Of a stretch of DNA of 64,000 bases, positions 17,987 through 26,988 are shown piece after piece. This DNA is from JAVBNO01 sp031551485. GTDB lineage: Bacteria > Bacillota > Clostridia > Oscillospirales > Ruminococcaceae. The notes under the pieces were generated by a model. That model was given only the letters and a program-made list of their open reading frames with translations, ran no database searches and was not told the origin of the DNA. The position numbers and the translations under genes are program-made. Within the stretch, counting starts at the first letter, position 1. Every line of letters begins with the position of its first letter. The DNA is taken from NCBI GenBank assembly GCA_031551485.1, contig JAVBNO010000027.1:1-64000 (forward strand), written 5' to 3'.

Positions 17987-20584
17987 TTGAAAAAGCTTGC
18001 TCTTTTCGTTTTATGCGCTCTGCTGCTGCTAATGGCGTTCCCTGTAACGGCTTTAGCTTCCGAAGGGTTCACCATTGATCGGTATGATGTGGACGTTGTT
18101 GTCGGTACCGACAACACATTCCAGATTACCGAGCACCTGACGCTTAACTATTTTGAATCACTGCACGGGTTTTACCGTGATATTCCCTTATGGGCCTACA
18201 CCGGCAACTACAACATTACTGACGTGTCGGTGGAGGGCGCGCCATATCAAATGAATACGGACGCTTCCAATTTATCCATTCGCATTGGGGATCCTGACGT
18301 TACGGTTCGGGGCGCCCAAAACTATGTCGTGCGTTATACTTTGGTGTATGGTGTTGATGAAAACCCCGATGGCGACTATATGGGATTGACGCTTATTGGC
18401 AACGGGTGGGATACAACGATCGAGAATGCCACAGTCACCATCCATTACCCCGAGGGTATGGAAAAGCCGTCGGAGACCCGGGTAGACGTGGGATATGAGG
18501 GTGGCATGGGCGACAATGGTAAAATTGATTATGCCGAAGGATACAACCCCACGCAATTTTCTCTTAATACGCCGCTGGATGCCTATGAAGGCATTACCTA
18601 TTATGCCAACCTGCCCAACGGCACCTTCAAAGATGCCGTCCCCCTGCCGCCCCCTTATGTGGTGGAACAATACGCGGCGGAGGTAACTGTGGCCCAGGAT
18701 CGCAGCTATACTGTCAAAGAGACGCTGGGCATTCGTTTTAGCGACAGCACCCCCAGCATTTATTATATGATCCCAAAGCAGGACGACATGGGCGCGGCCA
18801 TGAAAGTGAAAAAGCTTAAGGTAAATGGCTCCGGCAATGTCAGCACCACTGACTATGGTAACATGCTTGGCGTTGCGTTGATGTCCAATGACCAATCGCA
18901 TGCCACCTATGAGCTGACATACACGGTGGAGCCGGAGTTGGATCCTTTCAAAGAAGGGGATCATCTTTTGTTGGACTTGGGCAGCTTTTACCGTGACGCG
19001 CCTTTAGAAAACGGCACCGTAACTGTCACACTGCCCGGGCCGCCGGACAAAGTGGTTGCCAAAGCCGGTTTTCTGGATTTAAACGAGGAAGACGTGAATG
19101 CCGGCAGTGAAAACATAACGACAAAGATGAATGGCAACCAGTTGACTGTTACGTTAAATCGTCCGCTGGAACCCAACGAAGCAATCACGGTGATCGCCTA
19201 TTACCCCGAGGGATACTTTCACACCATCGTAAAACCTTCCACCATCTTCCTCATTTTGGCGGGCGGCGCGGCGGTCTTATTCACCCTGTTAATGTACTTC
19301 CTACACGGCCGTGACGAAAAAGTATTGCCGGTCATCGAATTTTATCCGCCCGACGACTTAAGTCCCGCCGAAATGGGTTATGTCATCAACCGGATGGTAG
19401 ACGGCATTGATATGTCCTCTCTGATTATTTATTGGGCGCAGCACGGCCATCTTTTACTGAAAGAAACCAGCAAAGACAGCTTTACCCTTGTGAAGGTAAG
19501 CGAGCTGGATGACGCCCATCCCAACTATGAAAAGCAGGCTTATGCCGCAATGTGGAAGCTGAGCAAAGGCACCCTTGGCACTATTCCTGAAAATATGAAG
19601 CAGATTTTGGGTTTGCTGGGATGGAGCGAAGAGGCGGAGACGGCGCCAGCAGGCAGCGCAAAGCCAGAGTTGCCAACTGTCACCAAGAGCCAGCTTTCCA
19701 ACAAATTCTACATGGTGGCGGAACTGCTGCGCACAACAATACCCGCCCGTTTTACCGGCGAGAAGAAGTTGGATAATCCCACCTCTTCCATCGTGTCCAA
19801 ACTGATGATGGCGTTGGGTCCGGTAATGATCATTTTCCTCAATGTATTTATGATGCTTTCGTTGGAAGCCAACGACGCCTATTTCATCCTTGGCACTTTT
19901 GGGGCTGTTTTCAGCATTATGGCGGCCATTGGATTCATGCTGGTGCTGACCCGCCTGCAATCCGGATGGCACAAACGCAGTGCGGCGGTCAATATCATCC
20001 TTTCGATACTGACAATTGTCATCTCGCTGATTGGTTTGGCCCTTACCACTTTGGTGGCCGCCTTTGCCCAGGATGCAGTACAACCTGTTGCCGTAATTGT
20101 ATTTTGCCTAGCGGTATATGTAGTTTCCTTCATCTCTGCCTATATTTCCCGCCGTTCCAGTTACGGCCAACGGATTTTAGAGCGTATTGTCGGTTTCCGA
20201 CAATTTTTAAAGGATGCCGAGAAAGACCGCATTGAGACGCTGATAGCGCAGAACCCGGCCTATTTTTACGATATTCTCCCCTATGCATTGGTTTTGGATG
20301 CAACGAAGCAGTGGGCGGAAAAATTTGAGGGCTATAATCTCACCCCGCCCCAGTGGTATGTAGGCGGCAACTTTGGAACACCCGGCTATATGTTCTCGCC
20401 CACCCGGTTGACCAGCCAACTCACACGTTCCACTTCCTCCATTTCCACGGCAGCCATGCGGCCGCCCCCGTCTTCGGGCAGCGGCGGCGGTGGTTGGTCC
20501 GGCGGCTTTTCCGGCGGCGGTGGCAGCTTCTCCGGTGGCGGTGGCGGCGGCGGGGGCGGCGGTGGCGGCGGCCACGGCTGGTAA
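17987..20584 (+). CDS. DUF2207 membrane protein with Gly-rich tail
   Basis: An 865-residue protein starting at TTG, with GGAGGGAGG six bases upstream. A signal peptide (to about residue 24) precedes two beta-rich DUF2207 extracellular modules: FTIDRYDVDVVVGTDNTFQI, then a repeat near YVVEQYAAEVTVAQDRSYTV at about 220. A transmembrane helix (about 420), a cytoplasmic part with a winged-helix-like MGYVINRMVDGIDMSSLIIY segment, two to three further helices (about 605-720) and a Gly/Ser-rich C-terminus ending GGHGW follow. This is the usual plan of the family, whose function is unknown. Pairing with LemA is common. Confidence 0.9.
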   Translation: MKKLALFVLCALLLLMAFPVTALASEGFTIDRYDVDVVVGTDNTFQITEHLTLNYFESLHGFYRDIPLWAYTGNYNITDVSVEGAPYQMNTDASNLSIRIGDPDVTVRGAQNYVVRYTLVYGVDENPDGDYMGLTLIGNGWDTTIENATVTIHYPEGMEKPSETRVDVGYEGGMGDNGKIDYAEGYNPTQFSLNTPLDAYEGITYYANLPNGTFKDAVPLPPPYVVEQYAAEVTVAQDRSYTVKETLGIRFSDSTPSIYYMIPKQDDMGAAMKVKKLKVNGSGNVSTTDYGNMLGVALMSNDQSHATYELTYTVEPELDPFKEGDHLLLDLGSFYRDAPLENGTVTVTLPGPPDKVVAKAGFLDLNEEDVNAGSENITTKMNGNQLTVTLNRPLEPNEAITVIAYYPEGYFHTIVKPSTIFLILAGGAAVLFTLLMYFLHGRDEKVLPVIEFYPPDDLSPAEMGYVINRMVDGIDMSSLIIYWAQHGHLLLKETSKDSFTLVKVSELDDAHPNYEKQAYAAMWKLSKGTLGTIPENMKQILGLLGWSEEAETAPAGSAKPELPTVTKSQLSNKFYMVAELLRTTIPARFTGEKKLDNPTSSIVSKLMMALGPVMIIFLNVFMMLSLEANDAYFILGTFGAVFSIMAAIGFMLVLTRLQSGWHKRSAAVNIILSILTIVISLIGLALTTLVAAFAQDAVQPVAVIVFCLAVYVVSFISAYISRRSSYGQRILERIVGFRQFLKDAEKDRIETLIAQNPAYFYDILPYALVLDATKQWAEKFEGYNLTPPQWYVGGNFGTPGYMFSPTRLTSQLTRSTSSISTAAMRPPPSSGSGGGGWSGGFSGGGGSFSGGGGGGGGGGGGGHGW

Positions 20585-20890
20585 TCCAAACCGCAAAATC
20601 GAAAAAAAGAGAAAGCGCTTGGTACCGTTGTTTCACGAAAACCGCAGGGGCAAATAATATCCACCTGCGATCGGCCATAGGTCATCCTTACAATTGTTTC
20701 TTGTGGTGTGAAAACCTGCAGGGCCGCAAGACCTTGCAGGTTTTTATATTTGGGAAAGTGGGTGCTCACTTTCTAAACTTACTACGCAGTTTTTGCTCCA
20801 AATCATATATTTTCAAGTCAAACAGAATATAACCAGCACATGAATAGATGCAGAAAATTTATATAATCTCATAAGGAAAGGATATGACAA
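20585..20890 (+). other. Gene-free stretch before the AT-rich LRR gene
   Basis: 306 bases without a supported gene. It holds the terminator at 20711-20745, a small GAAAGTG/CACTTTC hairpin (20753-20772), and near its end a TATAAT (20862-20867) with a poor -35 that may drive the LRR gene. Base composition shifts abruptly to A+T-rich from about 20780. Confidence 0.6.
20711..20745 (+). terminator. Rho-independent terminator
   Basis: AAAACCTGCA and TGCAGGTTTTT pair around an internal GG/CC stem. It lies 126 bases after the DUF2207 stop and before the composition change. Confidence 0.8.
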
Positions 20891-21991
20891 TTGTTGTTAA
20901 GCTTTTCAGGCTCTTGCGCCAATATTGAAACAAAAACGTACAGAGAAACTAAACCACTTAGTATATCTGATATTAAAGAGATTGTACAAAATAATGAAGT
21001 ACGTTTGATACAATTATTTAGCCCCATTACATTAGAAGAAGCTACTTGGCTTAATGATGAAGTCTTTTCCATAAGAGACAATATAACATTAAGAATTGCT
21101 TTTACTGATGAAAACGAAATTTGTGACTTAAATATCTTAAAAAAACTTTCAAATGTAAAAAGACTATCAATAACTGATTACTCTGCTAATAGAACTGATA
21201 TTAAAAATGCTGATAGCCTAATGACATTAGAACAACTAATTTGGTTTTCTTTTACTAATGAAAAAGTCAAGGATTATTCCTTTTTAGAGTATCTCAACGC
21301 ATATATTCAAACTATTATACTATCGATTAGCAACAACAGCGCAAAATTTGATATTGAGTACTTATTACGATTTACGAAACTTGAAGCACTATCCATCAGT
21401 GGATGGAAAAAGAATATTGATAAACTCAAAAACTTTAATACCATAAAATTGTTGATACTTCGTGGTATTACAATTGATGACTATTCATTTATAAACCAAA
21501 TGGAGGCATTAACTGAATTATCAATCCGATATGGAGCAAGTAAAGATTTTTCTGCTCTATTTGGTAATCCGAAGATTGAAACCCTTGAATTTTGGAGAGT
21601 GAGCAATCTGGATAATTTAGAAGTAATATCTCGATTGCCAAATTTAAAGTTTATATATCTTCATCAATTACCAAATGTTAAAAAGTTCCCTCAGCTCTCA
21701 AATGCTTTGAGCCTTCATAAAATAATGCTTGACGATATGAAGGGGTTAGACGATTTTACTCCACTTGAAACTGTACCAAATTTAGAACTTTTTTATGGAT
21801 GGAGTTCTAAGACAATACCGTCAGACAGATTTATACCTGTGTTGAAGAATCCATCATTAAAAGGCTTTTATTTTGGAATTGTAAACGATAAAGAACATAA
21901 GAAGCTTGACGAATATATTCGTGAATATATGCACAGTTCAAACAATCCACCTGACTGGATGAAATTTGCTTTGCAATTTGACCTTATATGA
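20891..21991 (+). CDS. Leucine-rich-repeat-like protein, AT-rich
   Basis: A 366-residue protein built of about 22-residue leucine-rich-type units: LKKLSNVKRLSITDYS, FTKLEALSISGWKKN, MEALTELSIRYGAS, NPKIETLEFWRVSN, LPNLKFIYLHQLPN, VPNLELFYGWSS. LRR solenoids bind proteins; the partner is unknown. The gene is far richer in A+T than its neighbours, with codons such as AAA, ATA and TTA dominating, which suggests horizontal acquisition. The start is probably TTG at 20891, 8 bases after AAAGGA; an ATG seven bases earlier has the same site but stops after 14 codons. There is no clear signal peptide. Similar lone LRR proteins sometimes act as immunity proteins (speculative). Confidence 0.75.
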   Translation: MLLSFSGSCANIETKTYRETKPLSISDIKEIVQNNEVRLIQLFSPITLEEATWLNDEVFSIRDNITLRIAFTDENEICDLNILKKLSNVKRLSITDYSANRTDIKNADSLMTLEQLIWFSFTNEKVKDYSFLEYLNAYIQTIILSISNNSAKFDIEYLLRFTKLEALSISGWKKNIDKLKNFNTIKLLILRGITIDDYSFINQMEALTELSIRYGASKDFSALFGNPKIETLEFWRVSNLDNLEVISRLPNLKFIYLHQLPNVKKFPQLSNALSLHKIMLDDMKGLDDFTPLETVPNLELFYGWSSKTIPSDRFIPVLKNPSLKGFYFGIVNDKEHKKLDEYIREYMHSSNNPPDWMKFALQFDLI

Positions 21992-22032
21992 AGATAATAA
22001 GCATTTTCTACATCCATATAATGAAATTAAAC

Positions 22033-22076
22033 AAAAACATGGCAGGGGCGGTCACAGACTACCCTGCCATGTTTTT
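22033..22076. terminator. Bidirectional terminator
   Basis: AAAAACATGGCAGGG and CCCTGCCATGTTTTT form a perfect 15-bp stem between the LRR gene and the convergent dehydrogenase gene. Confidence 0.88.
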
Positions 22077-22100
22077 GTTTTTTGGAGTTGTTTGTTGCAT

Positions 22101-23054
22101 TTACAGGCCGTTCACCACATTGGCAGGATGGCCCGCCAAATAGTTTTGCACATTGGACACCACCACTTCCAAAAGGCGAATCCGTGTATCTTTGGGCGCC
22201 CAGGCAATGTGGGGGGTAATGATACACCGGGAATTGCGCACAAGGGGATTATCTGCCTTGGGTGGTTCAGCAGACAGCACATCCACCCCTGCAAAAAACA
22301 GCTTGCCACTATCCAGCGCGTCGGACACGGCCTGTTCATCCAGCACAGGGCCGCGCGCCGTGTTTAGAAGGATAGCGCCATTTTTCATTTTAGCAATGAA
22401 TTCTCGATTTACCATACCGCGGGTACTGTCGGTCAACGGGCAATGGAGGCTCACCACATCCGAGGCCGCCAACAGCTCATCCAGCGGCACAAAGGGATAT
22501 TTCCCTCCTATTTGGGGATGGCGGCGATAGGCCAGCACCTGCATGCCCATGGCGGCGCAGATGTCTCCCACAAGGTTGCCGATTTCCCCCATACCCACAA
22601 TCCCGATGGTTTTATCCCGAAGCTCGATAAGCGGTATGCCCTGCTGAGCTTTATCCACCACATGAATCCAACGGCCCGATTTGACGTAGTCGTTATATTG
22701 GGAGATGCCATTTACGATTTGCAATAAAAGCGCCACTGTCGTCTGGGCCACCGCATGGGTGCTATATGACGGAACATTGCAAACGGTGATGCCAGCCTCG
22801 CGGGTGGCCGCGATGTCAATGAGATTATAGCCGGTCGAAAAAAGGCCGATATAGCGCAGCCGGGGGCACTGGTGAATGACCTCGGCGTCAATGACAGTAC
22901 GATTTGCATAAATATGTTCCGCGTCGCCAATGCGCTCGATGACCAGCTCTTTGGGTGTAGTGTCATACACGGTAAGCGGCCCAAACTGTTCCAGCCCCGC
23001 CCAGGTCACGTCCCCCGGGTTGACCAGATAGCCGTCCAATATAACCTGTTTCAT
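22101..23054 (-). CDS. D-2-hydroxyacid dehydrogenase, glycerate dehydrogenase-like
   Basis: A 317-residue cytosolic NAD(P)-dependent enzyme of the D-isomer 2-hydroxyacid family. The Rossmann motif GIVGMGEIGNLVG lies at about residue 150. The catalytic Arg is in LLNTARGPVLDE, the Glu in DVLSAEPP and the His in ITPHIAWAP. The sequence TGYNLIDIAATREAGITVCNVPSYST is typical of the HprA/glycerate dehydrogenase branch, so glycerate or hydroxypyruvate is the best substrate guess. GGGGG lies 8 bases before the ATG. It is divergent from tspO, with a shared 8-bp inverted repeat between them, and ends at a strong terminator. Confidence 0.88.
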   Translation of the reverse strand: MKQVILDGYLVNPGDVTWAGLEQFGPLTVYDTTPKELVIERIGDAEHIYANRTVIDAEVIHQCPRLRYIGLFSTGYNLIDIAATREAGITVCNVPSYSTHAVAQTTVALLLQIVNGISQYNDYVKSGRWIHVVDKAQQGIPLIELRDKTIGIVGMGEIGNLVGDICAAMGMQVLAYRRHPQIGGKYPFVPLDELLAASDVVSLHCPLTDSTRGMVNREFIAKMKNGAILLNTARGPVLDEQAVSDALDSGKLFFAGVDVLSAEPPKADNPLVRNSRCIITPHIAWAPKDTRIRLLEVVVSNVQNYLAGHPANVVNGL

Positions 23055-23079
23055 CAAGAAAACCCCCTATATCAAACGC

Positions 23080-23108
23080 CCCGGGTTTCGTATATTTAAG
23101 AACCCGGG
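23080..23108. promoter_or_regulatory. Inverted repeat in a divergent promoter region
   Basis: CCCGGGTT, 13 AT-rich bases, AACCCGGG: perfect 8-bp arms centred between the dehydrogenase gene and tspO. It is a plausible operator serving both genes. Confidence 0.4.
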
Positions 23109-23177
23109 ACGCATATCATTGAATGTATGCCTTAAAAATGACACTGTGTAACTGCAACCACAATAAGGAGGCACGCT

Positions 23178-23651
23178 ATGTCCGGCGTCATTAAACTCAG
23201 ACAACTGGTTACCAATATCTTGCTGACAACCGTCGTATCGATCCTCAGCGCAATGGCCAGCGGGCCGATCGCCGACGCATATCATCGTTTGCTGCTTCCC
23301 CCTTGGGCGCCTGCAGCGGAAATGTTTTCTTTTGCATGGACAGTGTTGGCTTTGTTTATGGGCACAGCCTGTTACATGGCGACCATGAATATGCCCAAAC
23401 CAAAACGCTGGTACATTTATATCGCCCAGCTGGTGCAAATCCTGTTGCTGGCCGTTTGGGCTCCTCTGTTTTTTCGCTATGGTAATTTCACGTTATGCTT
23501 TTGGTTGGCGGTGCTGCTGGCCGGCGCCGTTTTAGCCAATATGTTCTCCTTTTGGCAGCTGGATACCCGGGCCGGCATGCTGCTCATACCCGCGCTGTGC
23601 TGGGCCATATGCATTGCCTGCCTTGCATTTGATATCGTCCAGTTGAATTAA
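23178..23651 (+). CDS. TspO/MBR family protein
   Basis: A 157-residue protein with five transmembrane helices. The family pattern is visible in LLPPWAPAAEMFSFAWTVLA and FMGTACYMA (residues about 39-70), the LLAVWAPLFFRYGNF helix and ANMFSFWQLDTRAGMLLIPA. TspO (tryptophan-rich sensory) proteins bind porphyrins and affect tetrapyrrole and stress physiology. Sequence agreement is moderate, the usual Trp-rich positions being partly replaced. AAGGAGG precedes the ATG. It is divergent from the dehydrogenase and convergent with the PfkB kinase, only 3 bases apart. Confidence 0.75.
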   Translation: MSGVIKLRQLVTNILLTTVVSILSAMASGPIADAYHRLLLPPWAPAAEMFSFAWTVLALFMGTACYMATMNMPKPKRWYIYIAQLVQILLLAVWAPLFFRYGNFTLCFWLAVLLAGAVLANMFSFWQLDTRAGMLLIPALCWAICIACLAFDIVQLN

Positions 23652-23654
23652 TGA

Positions 23655-24593
23655 TCAAGGCAGCGGCTGAATGGAAACCTGTGTCAAAATGTTGGCAAAC
23701 GTTAGTTTATGAGGCGGCTGGGTGCCTTCCAGCATACAGGCCGCTGTGCCAAATGCCACCGCCGCGGCCAAGCATTTGGAAATAGAATGCCCCGAACGCA
23801 CACCAATGATAAAGCCGGCCAGCAAACTGTCGCCCGCGCCCACCGTCGATTTAACATCGACCTCCGGCACAGTGGCCAGCCAGTTGCCCTGTACCCCCGT
23901 GTAAAGTGCCCCGTCTCCGCCCATGCTAACCAGGCAGTGGTGCACACCCGCTTCTACAAAGGGCTTACAGGCCGCTATAATCTCGGCAGGAGTAGTGAGT
24001 TCTTGGCCCACCATTTTTTCCAGTTCACTGAGGTTTGGTTTGATCACCCATGGTTTTTGGGTAATAATATCTGTTGCGGTAACCGAAACGCTGTCAAACG
24101 AAATGGCTGCGCCAAGGTTTCGCAGATGGTCACAGATTTCGCCCAACAGTTTATTACTGATACCATCGGGCAGCCGGCCCGAGATGACCACAAGAGTATC
24201 CGGCTTCACAACCTCCGTCAGCGTATCTTTGATACGCCCAATGGTATCATAATCTACCACAAAGCTTTTGCGGATAAAGCGGGCCAAATTGGACTGGTTA
24301 TTGGCAATGGAAATGTTTTCGCGGGTGGAACCGTCCACCTCGATGATGCGGTAGTTAAAATTTTCGTCTTCCAAAAGCCGGCGCAAAAGCGCCAAATTAT
24401 CCCGCCCTGCCAGAAGCACTGCTGTGTTTTCCACCTCATAATGCCCCAAAACACGGGACACATTGACCGCTTTGCCGCTGGGATCCTTGCGTTCGGTCTG
24501 TACAACCATCTCTTCGCCCAAGGCAAACTCCGGAATCCATAAAGTCGTATCAATGGATGGATTCAGGCACAGTGTAACGATATGTTTACACAA
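23655..24593 (-). CDS. PfkB-family hexose kinase, 1-phosphofructokinase-like
   Basis: A 312-residue sugar kinase with CLNPSIDTTLWIPEF at the N-terminus, the GKAVNVSRVL substrate loop (about 39), IKPNLSELEKMVG (about 184) and the PfkB signature with anion hole and catalytic Asp, VDVKSTVGAGDSLLAGFIIG (about 245-264). These fit the FruK/LacC group that phosphorylates fructose-1-phosphate or tagatose-6-phosphate. No PTS permease or tagatose gene is adjacent, so the substrate stays open. TTG at 24593 follows GGTGGGGGG by 8 bases. The gene appears monocistronic. Confidence 0.85.
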   Translation of the reverse strand: MCKHIVTLCLNPSIDTTLWIPEFALGEEMVVQTERKDPSGKAVNVSRVLGHYEVENTAVLLAGRDNLALLRRLLEDENFNYRIIEVDGSTRENISIANNQSNLARFIRKSFVVDYDTIGRIKDTLTEVVKPDTLVVISGRLPDGISNKLLGEICDHLRNLGAAISFDSVSVTATDIITQKPWVIKPNLSELEKMVGQELTTPAEIIAACKPFVEAGVHHCLVSMGGDGALYTGVQGNWLATVPEVDVKSTVGAGDSLLAGFIIGVRSGHSISKCLAAAVAFGTAACMLEGTQPPHKLTFANILTQVSIQPLP

Positions 24594-24743
24594 ACGGGAT
24601 ACCCCCCACCTCTGCGATCACAAAGCGCAATTGCTCTGCCGGTTATCGCATAATTGTGTCCTCATTATAGACAAATCCAACCGGATAAACAAGCAAATAG
24701 GTGCCAATTTTCCCGTTTGCGACCTCTTTTGGCATTTTTCCTA

Positions 24744-26900
24744 TTATTCGCCGAAATGTTTGAAAATATTTGTGATTCGATCCATAAAGCTTTTCTTGGG
24801 TGATTTGGCAGTTTCCGCCTTGGCCGGTGCTTGTGTCAATGATGCTTCTGCCGTCGCATAGGCAGCCTTGTAAAGCATAATCTGGCTGTCAATGCTCCGT
24901 CCGTCTGCAGCAGATGGTGTTTGACGAATATAGCCGCCATCTTGCTGCATCACCCGGGCTTTCACATTGTCCTGTAACAGAAGCTCCAGCATATCCATAA
25001 TACGATCCTGCAACTTTATGTCCAGAACAGGCACGGCGGCCTCCACACGGCGTTGGGTATTGCGGGTCATTAAATCGGCCGAGGATAAATACATTTTCCG
25101 CCGTTCGCCCGTGCCGAAAACGAAAACGCGGGAATGCTCCAAAAAGCGGCCCACAATGCTGATGATTGACACATTTTCTGTAACGCCGGGAATACCTGGC
25201 GTCAGGCAGCAGATGCCCCGCACAATCATTCTGATTTTAACGCCACACTGGGATGCCTCCACCAGTTTATCTAAAATATCAATATCGGTCAGGGAGTTTA
25301 GTTTGAGTAAGATGGCTCCCTGACCGCCCTTTTGTGTTTGGACCATTTCCCCGTCGATCAGGGCCAAAATCCGGTCCTTGAACGCCAGCGGGGCCACAAG
25401 CAGTTGGGAGGTGCGTTCGGTAAATTCCCCCAATGCCAAACTGTCAAAAAGGCTGACGGCATCCAGGCCAATATCCACATTAACAGTCATGAGCGAAAGG
25501 TCGGTATACAGCCGCGCGGTAATCTCGTTGTAGTTACCCGTGCTAAGCTGAGTAATATATTGAATACCCCCGCCCGTTTTGCGGGTAATCAGCAGCAATT
25601 TGCAGTGCACTTTATAATCATCCATGCCATAGGTGATGGTGATGCCTGCTTCCTCCATCCGCCGGGAGTAGTGAATATTGCTCGCTTCGTCAAAACGGGC
25701 CCGCAGCTCAATGACCGCGTGCACATCTTTACCCTTTTCCGCCGCCTTGATCAGTGCCTCTACAACCTGGGATTCCTTCGCCACCCGATAAAGACAAATT
25801 TTAATAGAGATGACATCCCGATCCTCTCCTGCTTCCTGCAAAAGTTGAATCAGCGGTCTTGTGGATTCGTAGGGAAAGGAGAGCAGAATATCCTGCTTTT
25901 GAATCTGGGTGATCATGGATTCGTTTTCCTTCACCATTGGGGAGGGTTGGGGCGTAAGCTTGGGGTAAAACAGCGAGCGGTTACGGCTATGCCCCACAAG
26001 TTCCTCCAGTTGCGGCAGAAAGCCAATATCAAACGGGACATCCGCGAAGAAAAGTTGATTTGGCGCAATGCTCAATTTCTCCCGCAGATGCTTGAGCATC
26101 TCCCCTTTTTGTCCGAAACGAACCTCCAACCGCACAGGCATCATTTTTTTGCGATTTTTAAGCAATTGCTCCATCGCGTCACGATAATCAATGTCGTAAT
26201 CAAACAGTGCTTCATCCACCGCCAAATCGGCATTGCGGGTAACGCGGAACATCATTTTCTTGATCGGCTTATAACGCCCGAACACCAAGTCGCAATAGTG
26301 GTAAATAACATCCTCGGCCAAAGCAAAGCGAATGCCCGGCCCACCCAACCGAATAATCCGGCTGATTTGCGGTACCGGCGGAATCATGCCCAATTTGACA
26401 AAGCTGCCCTTGGTGCTCAGTTGAACGCAAATATAACACTCTAGATTATGCAAAAAAGGAAACGGATGGTGCTTATCAATAATTTGAGGGGAAATGACAG
26501 GGCGCAATTCGTTTTCAAAATAGCTGCGCAAATATCGGTCGTCTTCATCGCTTAAATGATTGATATCCACTTGCTCGATGCCCACCTGCAAAAGCGCGGC
26601 CGCGATCGACTTGTAGCTTTCCGTGCGGCAAAGCTCCAGACGGCGTGTCTCGGCAAATATGCCGTCCAACTGTTCTTTCACCGTAAGACCCGATTTGTTG
26701 TCTACATCCTCGCCGCCCACCGTGCTGCGTTCGCAAAGGCTGCCCACCCGAATCATGTAAAACTCGTCCAGATTGCTGGTATAAATGCCGGCAAACCGCA
26801 GCCGTTCCATCAGCGGAATGCTGGGATCTCGGGACTCTTCCAGCACCCGTTCATTAAATTTAAGCCAGCTCAATTCCCGATTCTGATAACTGCTGTCCAT
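24744..26900 (-). CDS. ppk1: Polyphosphate kinase 1
   Basis: A 718-residue Ppk1 with all four regions: the N-terminal helical domain (NRELSWLKFNERVLEES), the head domain, and two PLD-like catalytic domains. The autophosphorylated His is in DDYKVHCKLLLITR (about residue 431) and the second catalytic His in RFLEHSRVFVFG (about 587). It reversibly transfers ATP gamma-phosphate to polyphosphate. The C-terminal 50 residues form a low-complexity extension beyond the usual domain end. AAAGGACG precedes the ATG. It lies just downstream of ftsZ, separated by a terminator-like hairpin, so it may read through from the dcw operon or start on its own. Confidence 0.96.
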   Translation of the reverse strand: MDSSYQNRELSWLKFNERVLEESRDPSIPLMERLRFAGIYTSNLDEFYMIRVGSLCERSTVGGEDVDNKSGLTVKEQLDGIFAETRRLELCRTESYKSIAAALLQVGIEQVDINHLSDEDDRYLRSYFENELRPVISPQIIDKHHPFPFLHNLECYICVQLSTKGSFVKLGMIPPVPQISRIIRLGGPGIRFALAEDVIYHYCDLVFGRYKPIKKMMFRVTRNADLAVDEALFDYDIDYRDAMEQLLKNRKKMMPVRLEVRFGQKGEMLKHLREKLSIAPNQLFFADVPFDIGFLPQLEELVGHSRNRSLFYPKLTPQPSPMVKENESMITQIQKQDILLSFPYESTRPLIQLLQEAGEDRDVISIKICLYRVAKESQVVEALIKAAEKGKDVHAVIELRARFDEASNIHYSRRMEEAGITITYGMDDYKVHCKLLLITRKTGGGIQYITQLSTGNYNEITARLYTDLSLMTVNVDIGLDAVSLFDSLALGEFTERTSQLLVAPLAFKDRILALIDGEMVQTQKGGQGAILLKLNSLTDIDILDKLVEASQCGVKIRMIVRGICCLTPGIPGVTENVSIISIVGRFLEHSRVFVFGTGERRKMYLSSADLMTRNTQRRVEAAVPVLDIKLQDRIMDMLELLLQDNVKARVMQQDGGYIRQTPSAADGRSIDSQIMLYKAAYATAEASLTQAPAKAETAKSPKKSFMDRITNIFKHFGE

Positions 26901-26935
26901 TACAAGACGTCCTTTCTTCTACCCTGTCTTCCACA

Positions 26936-26962
26936 ATACAAAGGGCAGGTAAATACCTGCCC
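26936..26962 (-). terminator. Hairpin after ftsZ
   Basis: GGGCAGGTA and TACCTGCCC enclose two bases, followed on the minus strand by TTTGTATTG, a short U tract. It probably ends the dcw transcript before ppk1. Confidence 0.65.
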
Positions 26963-26988
26963 CCGTCCGAAAAAAACTTTTGTTTGTA

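Noticed and set aside
20604..20620. Catabolite-responsive (cre) element at GAAAGCGCTT
   Set aside because: It matches the cre core only partly and lies between a gene end and a terminator, not near a promoter.
25332..26444. 370-codon open frame on the plus strand
   Set aside because: It is antisense to ppk1, which has all catalytic motifs; the frame has no recognisable domain and arises from codon bias.
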